A stretch of DNA of 10,799 nt from Stenotrophomonas sp. (GTDB lineage Bacteria; Pseudomonadota; Gammaproteobacteria; Xanthomonadales; Xanthomonadaceae), in NCBI GenBank assembly GCA_003484865.1, contig DMZT01000047.1:2510-13308 (forward strand), read 5' to 3'. This document shows positions 1 to 6,613 of the stretch, piece by piece (the stretch's first letter is position 1; every line of letters starts with the position of its first letter). The notes beneath the pieces are model-generated. The model searched no databases. It was not told where the DNA came from and worked only from the letters and a program-made list of their open reading frames with translations. A program made the position numbers and the translations under genes.

Positions 1-1
1 C

Positions 2-40
2 CTGGCGCACCAGCTGGACCAGGACGACGACGCGCTGTGA
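2..40 (+). CDS. C-terminal end of an upstream gene, probably a YdbS-like PH-domain protein (partial)
   Basis: An open frame enters from the left edge and ends at TGA 38-40, encoding an acidic tail (LAHQLDQDDDAL). Its stop overlaps the GTG start of the next gene in a GTGA overlap, the usual sign of translational coupling. YdbT-type proteins are commonly encoded directly after a smaller PH-domain partner, YdbS, so this is inferred to be the end of ydbS. Twelve residues cannot prove the family; only the frame, the stop and the coupling are seen directly. Confidence 0.5.
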   Translation: MAHQLDQDDDAL

Positions 41-1554
41 GTACCCCGCCGCCGCTTGATGCCGCGCCGGAGCAGCGGCTGCATCCCTGGTCGTGGCTGT
101 TCGTGCTGCTGATGCAGTTGCGCCAGGGCTTGGTACCGCTGATCGCGCTGGTGGTGTTCGGCCAGCGTGGCGACCGCGATGAGCTGTGGCTGTCACTCGG
201 CCCGGTGATCGCCGTGGTGGCGCTGGTCGCGTACTCGGTGCTGCAGTACCTCACCTATCGCTATCGGATCGGCGCGTCGGCCATCACCGTGCGCAGCGGG
301 GTGTTCGCGCGCAATCGGCGCGAGATTCCCTTCGCCCGCATCCACAACGTGGTTGTCCACCAGAACCCGTTGCACCGCCTGTTCGGCGTGGCCGAGCTGA
401 AGCTGGAATCGGCCGGTGGCCATCGCCCCGAAGCGGAAATGCGGGTGCTCAAACTCGATCAGGCGCTCGCACTGGAACGCCTGGTACGCCAGCGTGGCCA
501 GGCAGTGCCGGCCACGGCCGAGGGCGAAGCCGCTGCGGCCGAACCGGCCGAGGATGTGCTGCTCGCCTTGAGCCCGGGCGAGGTGGTCCGTATCGGCCTG
601 CTCTCCAACCGCGGCTGGGTCGTGGTGGTGGCAGTGCTGGGCGCGATGGTGCAGTTGTTCCCGCGTGGCAGCGTTTCCGATGTGATCGAAGCCGGCGGCC
701 GCCAGGCCTTCGGGTATGCCAGCCACCTGCATCCCGGAATGTGGCTCTGGACCATGGCCGCGGTAGTCGCCGTGGTGGGCTTCTGGGTGATGCTGCGGGT
801 GTTGTCGGTGGGACTCGCGCTGCTGCGCTATTACGGCTTCCGGCTCAGTGAGCACGAGCGCCGGCTGACCGTGGCCAGTGGGCTTCTAACCCGCATGCGC
901 ACCAGCGTGGCGCGGCGCCGGATCCAGGCGTGGACATTGCGCGAGAGCGCGCTGCAGCGCTGGTTCCAGCGCCGGCAACTGCGTATCGATATTGCTGCAG
1001 GCAACCCCGGCGAAGGCGAGCGCCGCGACCTGCGTGAGCTGGCGCCGCTGGCGACGCCGGCCGTCTGCGATGGGCTGGTCCAGCATCTGCTGCCACACCT
1101 GCAGTGGCCGCCGGCGCGCTGGCAGCCGGTGCAGAGGCGCGGCTGGTGGCGGCTGTGCCTGGGCGCGCTGTGCCTGGTTCCGCTGCTGACGGCGGCGGCG
1201 ATCTGGTACGGCGGGCCGTGGGGGGCGCTGGTGCTGCTATGGCTGCCGTGGTCGGCGTTCCGCGCGCACCGGCAGATGGCGCGCATCGGCTATCACCTGG
1301 ATGACGACTACGTCGCCGTGCGCGGTGGCTGGTGGCAGCGCTGGTGGCGCTTTGCCGAACTGGACAAGCTGCAGGCGCTGCGCCTGACCCGCTCGCCGCT
1401 GGACCGCCGGCTGGGCACCGCCAGCGTATGGCTGGATACCGCGGGTGCAGGCATGGGCACGCCGCTGGTGCTGCAGTACCTGCCGGAAGCGGAGGCGCGT
1501 GCGGTGTACGAGCAGTTGGCCCGTGCGTTGGCGAAGCGTCGCCTGCGCTGGTAG
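37..1554 (+). CDS. Membrane protein with three bacterial PH-like (bPH2/DUF304) repeats, YdbT type
   Basis: A 505-residue inner-membrane protein. Three related segments alternate with membrane helices: residues about 75-128, 266-322 and 417-471. Each begins with a Tyr/Ile-Gly or Tyr-Gly strand, then a V/T-x-SG or RGG turn, and a basic stretch with R-x-I or similar followed by a P-L/ALQR-R-x-G/Q helix, the pattern of bPH2 domains. Hydrophobic helices lie near 19-41, 50-74, 193-209, 235-263 and 371-408, so the PH-like modules probably sit on the membrane surface. An Ala/Glu-rich linker spans about 158-173. The GTG start at 37 is chosen because it overlaps the previous stop and no in-frame ATG precedes the first helix. 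The length matches YdbT proteins of about 490-510 residues. In Bacillus, YdbST contributes to resistance to an antimicrobial peptide; whether that role applies here is unknown. The stop codon lies within a GTAG repeat. Confidence 0.85.
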   Translation: MSTPPPLDAAPEQRLHPWSWLFVLLMQLRQGLVPLIALVVFGQRGDRDELWLSLGPVIAVVALVAYSVLQYLTYRYRIGASAITVRSGVFARNRREIPFARIHNVVVHQNPLHRLFGVAELKLESAGGHRPEAEMRVLKLDQALALERLVRQRGQAVPATAEGEAAAAEPAEDVLLALSPGEVVRIGLLSNRGWVVVVAVLGAMVQLFPRGSVSDVIEAGGRQAFGYASHLHPGMWLWTMAAVVAVVGFWVMLRVLSVGLALLRYYGFRLSEHERRLTVASGLLTRMRTSVARRRIQAWTLRESALQRWFQRRQLRIDIAAGNPGEGERRDLRELAPLATPAVCDGLVQHLLPHLQWPPARWQPVQRRGWWRLCLGALCLVPLLTAAAIWYGGPWGALVLLWLPWSAFRAHRQMARIGYHLDDDYVAVRGGWWQRWWRFAELDKLQALRLTRSPLDRRLGTASVWLDTAGAGMGTPLVLQYLPEAEARAVYEQLARALAKRRLRW

Positions 1555-1583
1555 GAGCGCATCCACGCATGGCGTGGATCTAC
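1551..1583. repeat. SMAG/REP-like GTAG palindromic repeat between convergent genes
   Basis: Read on the minus strand, GTAG (1583-1580) is followed by an 8-bp perfect stem (1579-1572 with 1568-1561) around a 3-base loop (CAT). The plus-strand end, 1551-1554, is also GTAG, so the unit is bounded by inverted GTAG tetramers. GTAG plus a short imperfect palindrome is the published form of the S. maltophilia SMAG repeats, members of the REP class mobilised in trans by RAYT transposases. It lies between the convergent ends of the PH-repeat gene (its TAG stop, 1552-1554, is part of the left GTAG) and the minus-strand gene ending at 1593. It probably acts on both transcripts as a 3'-end stabiliser or weak terminator; there is no long T-run, so strong intrinsic termination is doubtful. 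Confidence 0.8.
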
Positions 1584-1592
1584 CTGGTGACG

Positions 1593-2648
1593 CTACCGCT
1601 TCGCTGGCCCCCAGTACCCGAGATCCTTGCGGATCTGCAGGCCGCGCGTCCACGCACCGAACGGTTTGCGCTTGAGCGCGCCGAGTTCACCGGACAGGAA
1701 ATCCTCGGTGGCAGCGATCACCCGCTCGGAGGAATACCCATCGCGGAACGGATGGATGGTGTCCGCGTACCGGCGGATCTCGGCCATCAGGGCGGGCGCT
1801 GGATCCAACGCCTGGGCCAGCATCGCCGGCAGCTGGGTGGCGTCGTCGAAATCGATCATGTGCGGCTGCGGGACCCGGTTGCGGAAGGTCACCACCGGTT
1901 TGTGCTGCACGATGAACTCGGAGACGATCGAGGAAGTATCCGAGACCAGCACATCGGCGGCGCGCTGCGCGGCCATCACCTGTTCCGGCTCGATGAAGCG
2001 CGCATGCGCACCGGCCAGCGCGCGGTAGCGCTCGAACAGCTCCGGGGCGCACTTGGGGTGAAGGGTCAGCAGCCAGTAGTGCTCGCCGCGGCCGATATCG
2101 GCCGCGATCTGCTCGTACAGATGCGGCGCGGCGCTCAGCCGCTCGGTGAAGGTCGAGCCGAACAGGATCACCGGGCGGCCCTGTGCCGGCACGCGCAATC
2201 CGGCGCTCAAGCCACCGTCATCGCGGAACAGCGGATCGAGCTTGGGCCAGCCGGTCTCGGCCACGGCGAAGTGGCCCTCGCGCGCGGCCAGCTCGCGGAA
2301 CGGGGTGGTCGTGGCCGGGCCCTGGGTGCAGTACAGATCGAACAGACCGCGCACCCGGAAGTGGCCGCGGGCACTGTCGCGCTTCTGCACGTTGAAGCCG
2401 TGGAAGACCTGCACCTTGGCCCCGGCGATGAACGGCGGCACCCAGTTGGCGGCGCTGAACACCGCGCGCGGGCGCAGTGTCAGCGCCTCGTTCAGGGCCA
2501 CATTGGGCACGCCGGGCAGCGAGGCCCCGGCGGCGCCATCGGCGAACCAGGCCGACACCGATTGACCGGATGCGTGCAACGCCTGCGCCAGAGGGGCGAG
2601 AATGGGCAGCGCATAACGCTCCGTCGCAAACAGCAGGTACTCGGCCAT
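1593..2648 (-). CDS. CDP-glycerol glycerophosphotransferase-like protein (GT-B fold, TagB/TagF family)
   Basis: A soluble protein of 351 residues with no signal peptide or membrane helix, so probably cytoplasmic and acting at the inner face of the inner membrane. Family features visible: a His-Gly pair in a V-F-H-G-F turn (H83), a conserved L-T-L-H-P-K strand (H197) and the C-terminal donor-side motif S-D-T-S-S-I-V-S-E-F (236-245) followed by a K-P-V-V strand. In TagF-type enzymes the equivalent histidines and the SD-x-SS segment bind CDP-glycerol. Gram-negatives lack wall teichoic acid, and the neighbours are LPS glycosyltransferases, so the inferred role is adding glycerol phosphate, or a related group, to LPS core or another surface glycan. 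A different donor is possible. ATG 2648 is preferred over the adjacent ATG 2651 because AGGAGG (2659-2654) then sits 5 bases upstream rather than 2. The gene ends ten bases from the GTAG repeat. Confidence 0.75.
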   Translation of the reverse strand: MAEYLLFATERYALPILAPLAQALHASGQSVSAWFADGAAGASLPGVPNVALNEALTLRPRAVFSAANWVPPFIAGAKVQVFHGFNVQKRDSARGHFRVRGLFDLYCTQGPATTTPFRELAAREGHFAVAETGWPKLDPLFRDDGGLSAGLRVPAQGRPVILFGSTFTERLSAAPHLYEQIAADIGRGEHYWLLTLHPKCAPELFERYRALAGAHARFIEPEQVMAAQRAADVLVSDTSSIVSEFIVQHKPVVTFRNRVPQPHMIDFDDATQLPAMLAQALDPAPALMAEIRRYADTIHPFRDGYSSERVIAATEDFLSGELGALKRKPFGAWTRGLQIRKDLGYWGPAKR

Positions 2649-2649
2649 C

Positions 2650-3468
2650 ATGTCCTCCTCGACCGCTCCCACTGAACGGCCTCGCATTTCGGCCTGCATT
2701 ATCGCGTTCAATGAAGCCGACCGCATCGGCGATTGCCTGGCCTCGCTGGCCTTCTGCGACGAGATCGTCGTCGTGGACTCGCAATCCACCGATGCCACCG
2801 TGGTGATCGCGACGGCCGCCGGGGCGCGGGTGCTGCAACGCCGGTTCGATGGCTTCCGCAGCCAGAAGGCGTTCTGCGTCGAGCAGGCCGCGCATGACTG
2901 GGTGCTGTGCCTGGACGCCGACGAGCGCATCAGCGACACCCTGCGCGAGGCGATCCTGTCCGCCCAGGCCAACGGCTTCGCCGGCCACCATGGCTACCGG
3001 TTCGCACGGCTCTCCGCGTACTTCGGCAAGTTCCTGAAGCATGGCAATGCCTACCCGGACCGGGTCCTGCGACTGTTCGACCGCCGCCATGGCGGCTGGC
3101 GCGGCAAGCGTGAGATCCATGAGGCGGCCAGCGTCGATGGTGCGGTGGGTACCCTGCGCGGCGACCTGATCCATTACCCCTACCGCTCGCTGGAGCAGCA
3201 GCTGCTCAAGACCCAGCGCTACGCGCGGATGATGGCCGAGCACGAGTTCGCGCGCGGCAAGCGCGCCACCCTGCCCAAACTGATCCTGGCGCCGGCGTGG
3301 CGGTTCTGGCGCGGGCTGCTGCTGCGTGGCGGCTTCCGCGATGGCTGGCACGGCCTGGTCTACGCCTACGTACGCGCCAATTACGTGCGCCAGAAGACCA
3401 TCATGCTGTGGATGCTGCAGAACGGGCAGCCAGTCACCGACCCGCCGCGGGATCAGCCCGGCGCCTGA
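2650..3468 (+). CDS. Family-2 glycosyltransferase, WaaE/KdtX-like (LPS core)
   Basis: A 272-residue GT-A enzyme, likely transferring a hexose to LPS inner core at the cytoplasmic face. The fold starts at residue 11 with ISACIIAFNEADR, followed by V-V-V-D-S-Q-S-T-D (41-48, the nucleotide-binding D-S-x-S-T-D), F-D-G-F-x-S-Q-K (66-73) and L-D-A-D-E-R (88-93), where D89-A-D91 is the metal-binding DxD. Further WaaE-like motifs are D-R-V-L-R-L-F (137-143) and K-R-E-I-H-E (153-158). The basic, aromatic C-terminus (about 209-265) may lie against the membrane. It is soluble overall and of normal length for WaaE-like proteins (about 250-280). ATG 2650 is the only sensible start; a weak AGGT lies 11 bases upstream, inside the divergent gene. 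In WaaE enzymes the product is a beta-1,4-linked glucose on heptose; donor and acceptor here are not proven. Confidence 0.85.
   Translation: MSSSTAPTERPRISACIIAFNEADRIGDCLASLAFCDEIVVVDSQSTDATVVIATAAGARVLQRRFDGFRSQKAFCVEQAAHDWVLCLDADERISDTLREAILSAQANGFAGHHGYRFARLSAYFGKFLKHGNAYPDRVLRLFDRRHGGWRGKREIHEAASVDGAVGTLRGDLIHYPYRSLEQQLLKTQRYARMMAEHEFARGKRATLPKLILAPAWRFWRGLLLRGGFRDGWHGLVYAYVRANYVRQKTIMLWMLQNGQPVTDPPRDQPGA
2654..2660 (-). promoter_or_regulatory. Strong Shine-Dalgarno (GAGGAGG) lying inside the divergent gene
   Basis: On the minus strand GAGGAGG precedes the start of the glycerophosphotransferase-like gene, 5 bases from ATG 2648 (2 bases from ATG 2651). The same bases on the plus strand are Ser codons 2-4 of the divergent glycosyltransferase, so that N-terminus is constrained by the ribosome site of its neighbour. 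Confidence 0.7.
2698..2703 (-). promoter_or_regulatory. Possible -10 box (GATAAT) for the minus-strand gene
   Basis: With no intergenic space, any promoter for the glycerophosphotransferase-like gene must lie in the coding region of the divergent glycosyltransferase. GATAAT on the minus strand (2703-2698) differs from TATAAT by one base and would place the RNA start about 40 bases before the gene. No good -35 hexamer lies 16-18 bases upstream, so this is a weak candidate. Confidence 0.2.
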
Positions 3469-4754
3469 GCCCCGGCCGACGCCAGCGCCAGGCGCCGCGT
3501 GTACCCCTGGACGATCGACAGCCCGGCCAGCAGGCCGACGATGGTGACGTAGAAGCTGGCCGTGATCTGATGCGCGAACATCGACTGGGTGATCCCGCAC
3601 AGCACATAGGTCACCACCACCATGATCCCGGCGGCCGCCGGACCACGGAAGGTCTGCTCGCCGCTGCGCCGGTGCAGGCCGGTGAACACCCATAGCGGCA
3701 CGCCGTAGATGGCCAGCAGCAACAACAGGCCCGGCGCGCCCTGGGTCGCGGCCCACTCGGCCAGATCGTTGTGCGCGTGGCCCAGATGGCAACGCTGCTC
3801 ACTCGGATCATCCCGGCACACCGGCAGGCGCTGCATGGCGCTGTCGAAATGGCCGATCCCCACGCCGGTCAGCGGGTGATCGAGGAAGGTTTCATAGGCC
3901 ACCTGCAGCCGCTCCACGCGCGCGCCGGCGGAGGAGTCGCTGTCACCGCGCTCCATCCGCACCACGTCGTGCTTGAGCTCGGTCAGGCGTACCTGCTCGC
4001 GCAGGCTCGGGATGGTGAGGGTCAAGGTGCCGGCGATCGCCACCAGCGCCAACAGCACGCCCAGGCGCGCGCGGCCGGTGCGCCAGCGCAGGCTCATCGC
4101 CATCACCACCAGCAGTGCCAGCAGGGCCAGCCAGACGCCGCGGCTGCCGCTGAGCACGATGGTCACGCAACCGGCGACCATGCCCACGATCACCCAGGTC
4201 CAGCGCTGGTGCGGCCGGCAGAACACCAGCAGCACCATCAGCACCAGCACGATGTCGGCCAGCACGATCGCGTTGGTGCTCAGATCAGCGCGTGGTGCGC
4301 CGCCGGCCACCTGCAGGATCGACAGCACCATGGTGCCGAGCAGGCCGGCCAGCGCCCCGCCCCACAGCCAGCGGCTGTCCGGCCGCAGTGCACACACCCA
4401 CAGGGCGATCCACGGGATCACCACGAACCGCGAGCGGTTGTCGATGTCGCGCAGGCCCTGCTCGAACAGATAGATCGAGAGCAGCGCAAAGGCAATCGCG
4501 GCCACCACCAGCCAGGTCAGGGCCTTCACCGGCTGCCCGGCCAGGCCACGCGCGCGCCACAGGTAATCCGGCGCCAGCAGCGTGCTCAGCAGCAACAGGA
4601 TGCCGTAGGGCAACAGGTTCTGGGGCAGGGTCAGCACCAGCGCGGGCATGCAGAACAGGCCCACGGTGGCGATCCAATGGGCCACACCGGCACGCCCCTG
4701 CAGCGGCGGCAGGGAAACGGGCGTGGCCGGCTCGGATGCAGCGGAGAACGTCAT
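3453..4754 (-). CDS. O-antigen ligase family membrane protein (WaaL-like, Wzy_C domain)
   Basis: A 433-residue polytopic inner-membrane protein with about ten to twelve hydrophobic helices. WaaL joins undecaprenyl-linked O-antigen to lipid A-core on the periplasmic side. Signs of the family: S-G-S-R-G-V-W (202-208) with R205, then a large periplasmic loop (about 250-335) holding R-V-E-R-L-Q-V-A (279-286), H-P-L-T-G-V-G-I-G-H-F (293-303) and H-x-x-H-A-H-N-D-L-A-E (323-333). The Arg and His in these motifs correspond to residues essential in characterised WaaL. Two cysteines, C313 and C322, flank the loop just before the histidines. ATG 4754 is chosen over an upstream ATG at 4787 because GAGG (4764-4761) sits 6 bases before it. 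The last 16 bases overlap the convergent glycosyltransferase. A Wzy polymerase or an oligosaccharyltransferase of the same superfamily cannot be excluded, but the neighbours favour LPS ligation. Confidence 0.82.
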   Translation of the reverse strand: MTFSAASEPATPVSLPPLQGRAGVAHWIATVGLFCMPALVLTLPQNLLPYGILLLLSTLLAPDYLWRARGLAGQPVKALTWLVVAAIAFALLSIYLFEQGLRDIDNRSRFVVIPWIALWVCALRPDSRWLWGGALAGLLGTMVLSILQVAGGAPRADLSTNAIVLADIVLVLMVLLVFCRPHQRWTWVIVGMVAGCVTIVLSGSRGVWLALLALLVVMAMSLRWRTGRARLGVLLALVAIAGTLTLTIPSLREQVRLTELKHDVVRMERGDSDSSAGARVERLQVAYETFLDHPLTGVGIGHFDSAMQRLPVCRDDPSEQRCHLGHAHNDLAEWAATQGAPGLLLLLAIYGVPLWVFTGLHRRSGEQTFRGPAAAGIMVVVTYVLCGITQSMFAHQITASFYVTIVGLLAGLSIVQGYTRRLALASAGAQAPG

Positions 4755-4865
4755 TGCCAACCTCGATTGCCACACGCAGGCATGCACGCCCGTGATTGCA
4801 CTGGACGCGACCGGCGCCCACGGACCTGCGGTATCCGCCCGAGGAGGCGGCCAGCATTACAGAAT

Positions 4866-6587
4866 TCACTCATCGCCGTCGATCCGGTGCAGCGCGCGTT
4901 CGCGCGCCTGTTCTTCGGCACTGGCCACACACGGGCCGTGGATGTCGCCCGGCCTTACCAACCACCAACGGCGACGGTTGGCGACCCCGGCCAGTTCGGC
5001 GCTGGTGCGGTCCACGCAGGCCAGCAGCGCGTCCTCCTGGACCAGCAGCCAACGCTGCTGCGGCTGTGCGGCCTGCCAGGCGACTCCGTCGGCGAGTTGC
5101 CGGTCCCAACGCCGGTTGAACCCGAAGGTGGCGGCCTCACGGTCGGCCATCAGCAGGTTCTGTTCTTTCCAGGCGACCAGACCCAGTTCGGCCTCCGGGC
5201 CGATGCGTTGACCGACCTGCAGCATCAGGCCGCGGGCGGAACTGGAGTCATTGAACAGCGGGTAGCCGATCAGCCCGAACGCTACCCAGGCCATGGTCAG
5301 CGTCGCCACCACGGCCAGATGGAAGCGGCGCACGCCGGCGATGCACAGGGTGAGCACCGCCCAGCAGCCCAACGCGACCGCAACCCAGCCCAGGCCGGAG
5401 GTCACCGCGGTGTCGATGCCGCGATCCAGAATCAGTTTGCGCTCGAAGCCCGGCTGCCCCAGCAGCATCGAGATGCCGATGCCGAGCAGGCCGGCAGCCA
5501 GCAGCGCCACGAAGCCGCCCAGCAGCCACTGGAAGGTGCGCTTGCGCAGCAGCCCCGGCAGCAGCGGTGCCAACGCCAGGCAGAACATGGGCAGCGCCGG
5601 CAGGATGTAGACGTCACGCTTGCCGTTGGGGATCGAGAAGAACAGCACGATCAACAACCACCACACCAGCGGCAGCAGGTAGCGCGCATCGCGGCGCTGC
5701 AGGCGTCGGCGCCAGGCGGGGATGGCCCAGGGAATCGCCAGGAAGGCCGGGATCCACATCGACGGCATCGTGCCCAGGAAATACCACCATGGCTGATGAT
5801 GATCCCAGGATTGCGCGTAGCGCTTGGCGGTCTGCCGGAACAGGATGTCGTCCAGATAGGCGCGGTACTCGGCCGACCCACTGCCCAGTGCGGTCACCAC
5901 CATCGGCACCAGCCACAGCGCGATCGCCAGCACGAAGGCCAGCGGCCCGACCCAGAACCGCCAGTCGCGGACATGCAGCTTGACCCGCGGCCAGCCCAGC
6001 ACGGAGGCCACGGCGGCCGGCACGATCATCAGCAATGCGATGACGCCCACGCCCTTGGTGATCACCCCCAGCCCGGCGGCGAACCAGCCCAGCCACCACC
6101 AGCGCCACGCAGGGCCACTGAGCAGATGCCGCAGCAGGCCGTAGTTGGCCAGGGTGATGAAGACCACCACCAGCGGATCGATCTGGGCTTTCTTGGACTG
6201 GAAGGTGAAGTGCAGCGCGAACAGCAGCGCCCAGGCGGCGTACAGCCCGACCCGCCGCGTCCACAGGCGGCGGCCCAGGTCATAGACGCAGGCCAGTGTG
6301 CCCAGCGCGGCCAGCAGCGAGGGCAGCAGGAAGGCCACCCGCCAGTCGCCGATCAGCGAGTACAGCGCGGCCTGCGACCACATCAGCATCGGCGGCTTGT
6401 CCGAGTACAACTCGGTGCCCCGATGCGGGAACAGCCAGTCCCCGCTCTCCACCATCTGCTTGGCGACCAGCGCGAACCGGGGCTCGTCGGAGGGCCACGG
6501 ATCACGCATGCCCAGGCCGGCCCCCAGAACGAGCAGGGCCATCAGGGCAAGCAGCCAGAACTCTCGGGATGCGCGGTTTTTAAGCAT
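4866..6587 (-). CDS. GT-C glycosyltransferase of the ArnT/PMT family (GT83-like), polyprenyl-phosphate sugar donor
   Basis: A 573-residue polytopic membrane protein. Like ArnT it should move a sugar from undecaprenyl phosphate to lipid A or LPS core on the periplasmic side. After the first helix comes W-P-S-D-E-P-R-F (31-38), the acidic pair (D34, E35) typical of GT-C catalysis in the first periplasmic loop. It is followed by V-E-S-G-D-W-L-F-P (46-54) and Y-S-D-K-P-P-M-L-M-W (61-70), all ArnT-like. N-G-K-R-D-V-Y-I-L-P-A-L-P (321-333) is another family landmark. About ten to twelve helices end near 450, and residues about 455-573 form a soluble, probably periplasmic, tail. The length is close to ArnT (about 550). 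It follows rsmB in a translation operon and precedes the ligase gene. ATG 6587 is used; a TTG at 6617 would add ten residues and overlap the rsmB stop by four bases. The donor (Ara4N, a hexosamine or a uronic acid) is not determined. Confidence 0.8.
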   Translation of the reverse strand: MLKNRASREFWLLALMALLVLGAGLGMRDPWPSDEPRFALVAKQMVESGDWLFPHRGTELYSDKPPMLMWSQAALYSLIGDWRVAFLLPSLLAALGTLACVYDLGRRLWTRRVGLYAAWALLFALHFTFQSKKAQIDPLVVVFITLANYGLLRHLLSGPAWRWWWLGWFAAGLGVITKGVGVIALLMIVPAAVASVLGWPRVKLHVRDWRFWVGPLAFVLAIALWLVPMVVTALGSGSAEYRAYLDDILFRQTAKRYAQSWDHHQPWWYFLGTMPSMWIPAFLAIPWAIPAWRRRLQRRDARYLLPLVWWLLIVLFFSIPNGKRDVYILPALPMFCLALAPLLPGLLRKRTFQWLLGGFVALLAAGLLGIGISMLLGQPGFERKLILDRGIDTAVTSGLGWVAVALGCWAVLTLCIAGVRRFHLAVVATLTMAWVAFGLIGYPLFNDSSSARGLMLQVGQRIGPEAELGLVAWKEQNLLMADREAATFGFNRRWDRQLADGVAWQAAQPQQRWLLVQEDALLACVDRTSAELAGVANRRRWWLVRPGDIHGPCVASAEEQARERALHRIDGDE

Positions 6588-6613
6588 GGGGCGGGATTCT
6601 AGCCGGGTTCGGT

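Noticed and set aside
1332..2675. A 447-codon plus-strand open frame covering the end of the PH-repeat gene and the antisense of the glycerophosphotransferase-like gene
   Set aside because: It crosses the GTAG repeat and a gene boundary and its composition is that of a complement of real coding sequence; no motif was found.
2652..2972. An N-terminal extension of the glycerophosphotransferase-like protein up to 2972
   Set aside because: The added residues are antisense to the conserved GT2 core, whereas a strong ribosome site points to the start at 2648.
2218..3792. A 524-codon minus-strand open frame over the glycosyltransferase and its neighbours
   Set aside because: It runs through three real genes out of frame, including a gene whose motifs are intact on the other strand.
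1593..4754. A recently acquired genomic island carrying the LPS genes
   Set aside because: No integrase, tRNA, direct repeats or insertion sequence flank it, and by eye its base composition is as G/C-rich as the housekeeping genes.
4755..4865. A promoter or terminator in the 111-base gap before the ligase gene
   Set aside because: TGTAAT (4861-4856, minus strand) resembles a -10 box but has no acceptable -35, and the hairpin at 4835-4850 has only five base pairs and no T-run.
3771..6602. A 943-codon open frame on the plus strand, antisense to the ligase and the GT-C glycosyltransferase
   Set aside because: It is rich in His, Gln, Arg and Pro with no domain, spans two well-supported genes and their gap, and is the usual shadow frame of high-G+C coding DNA.
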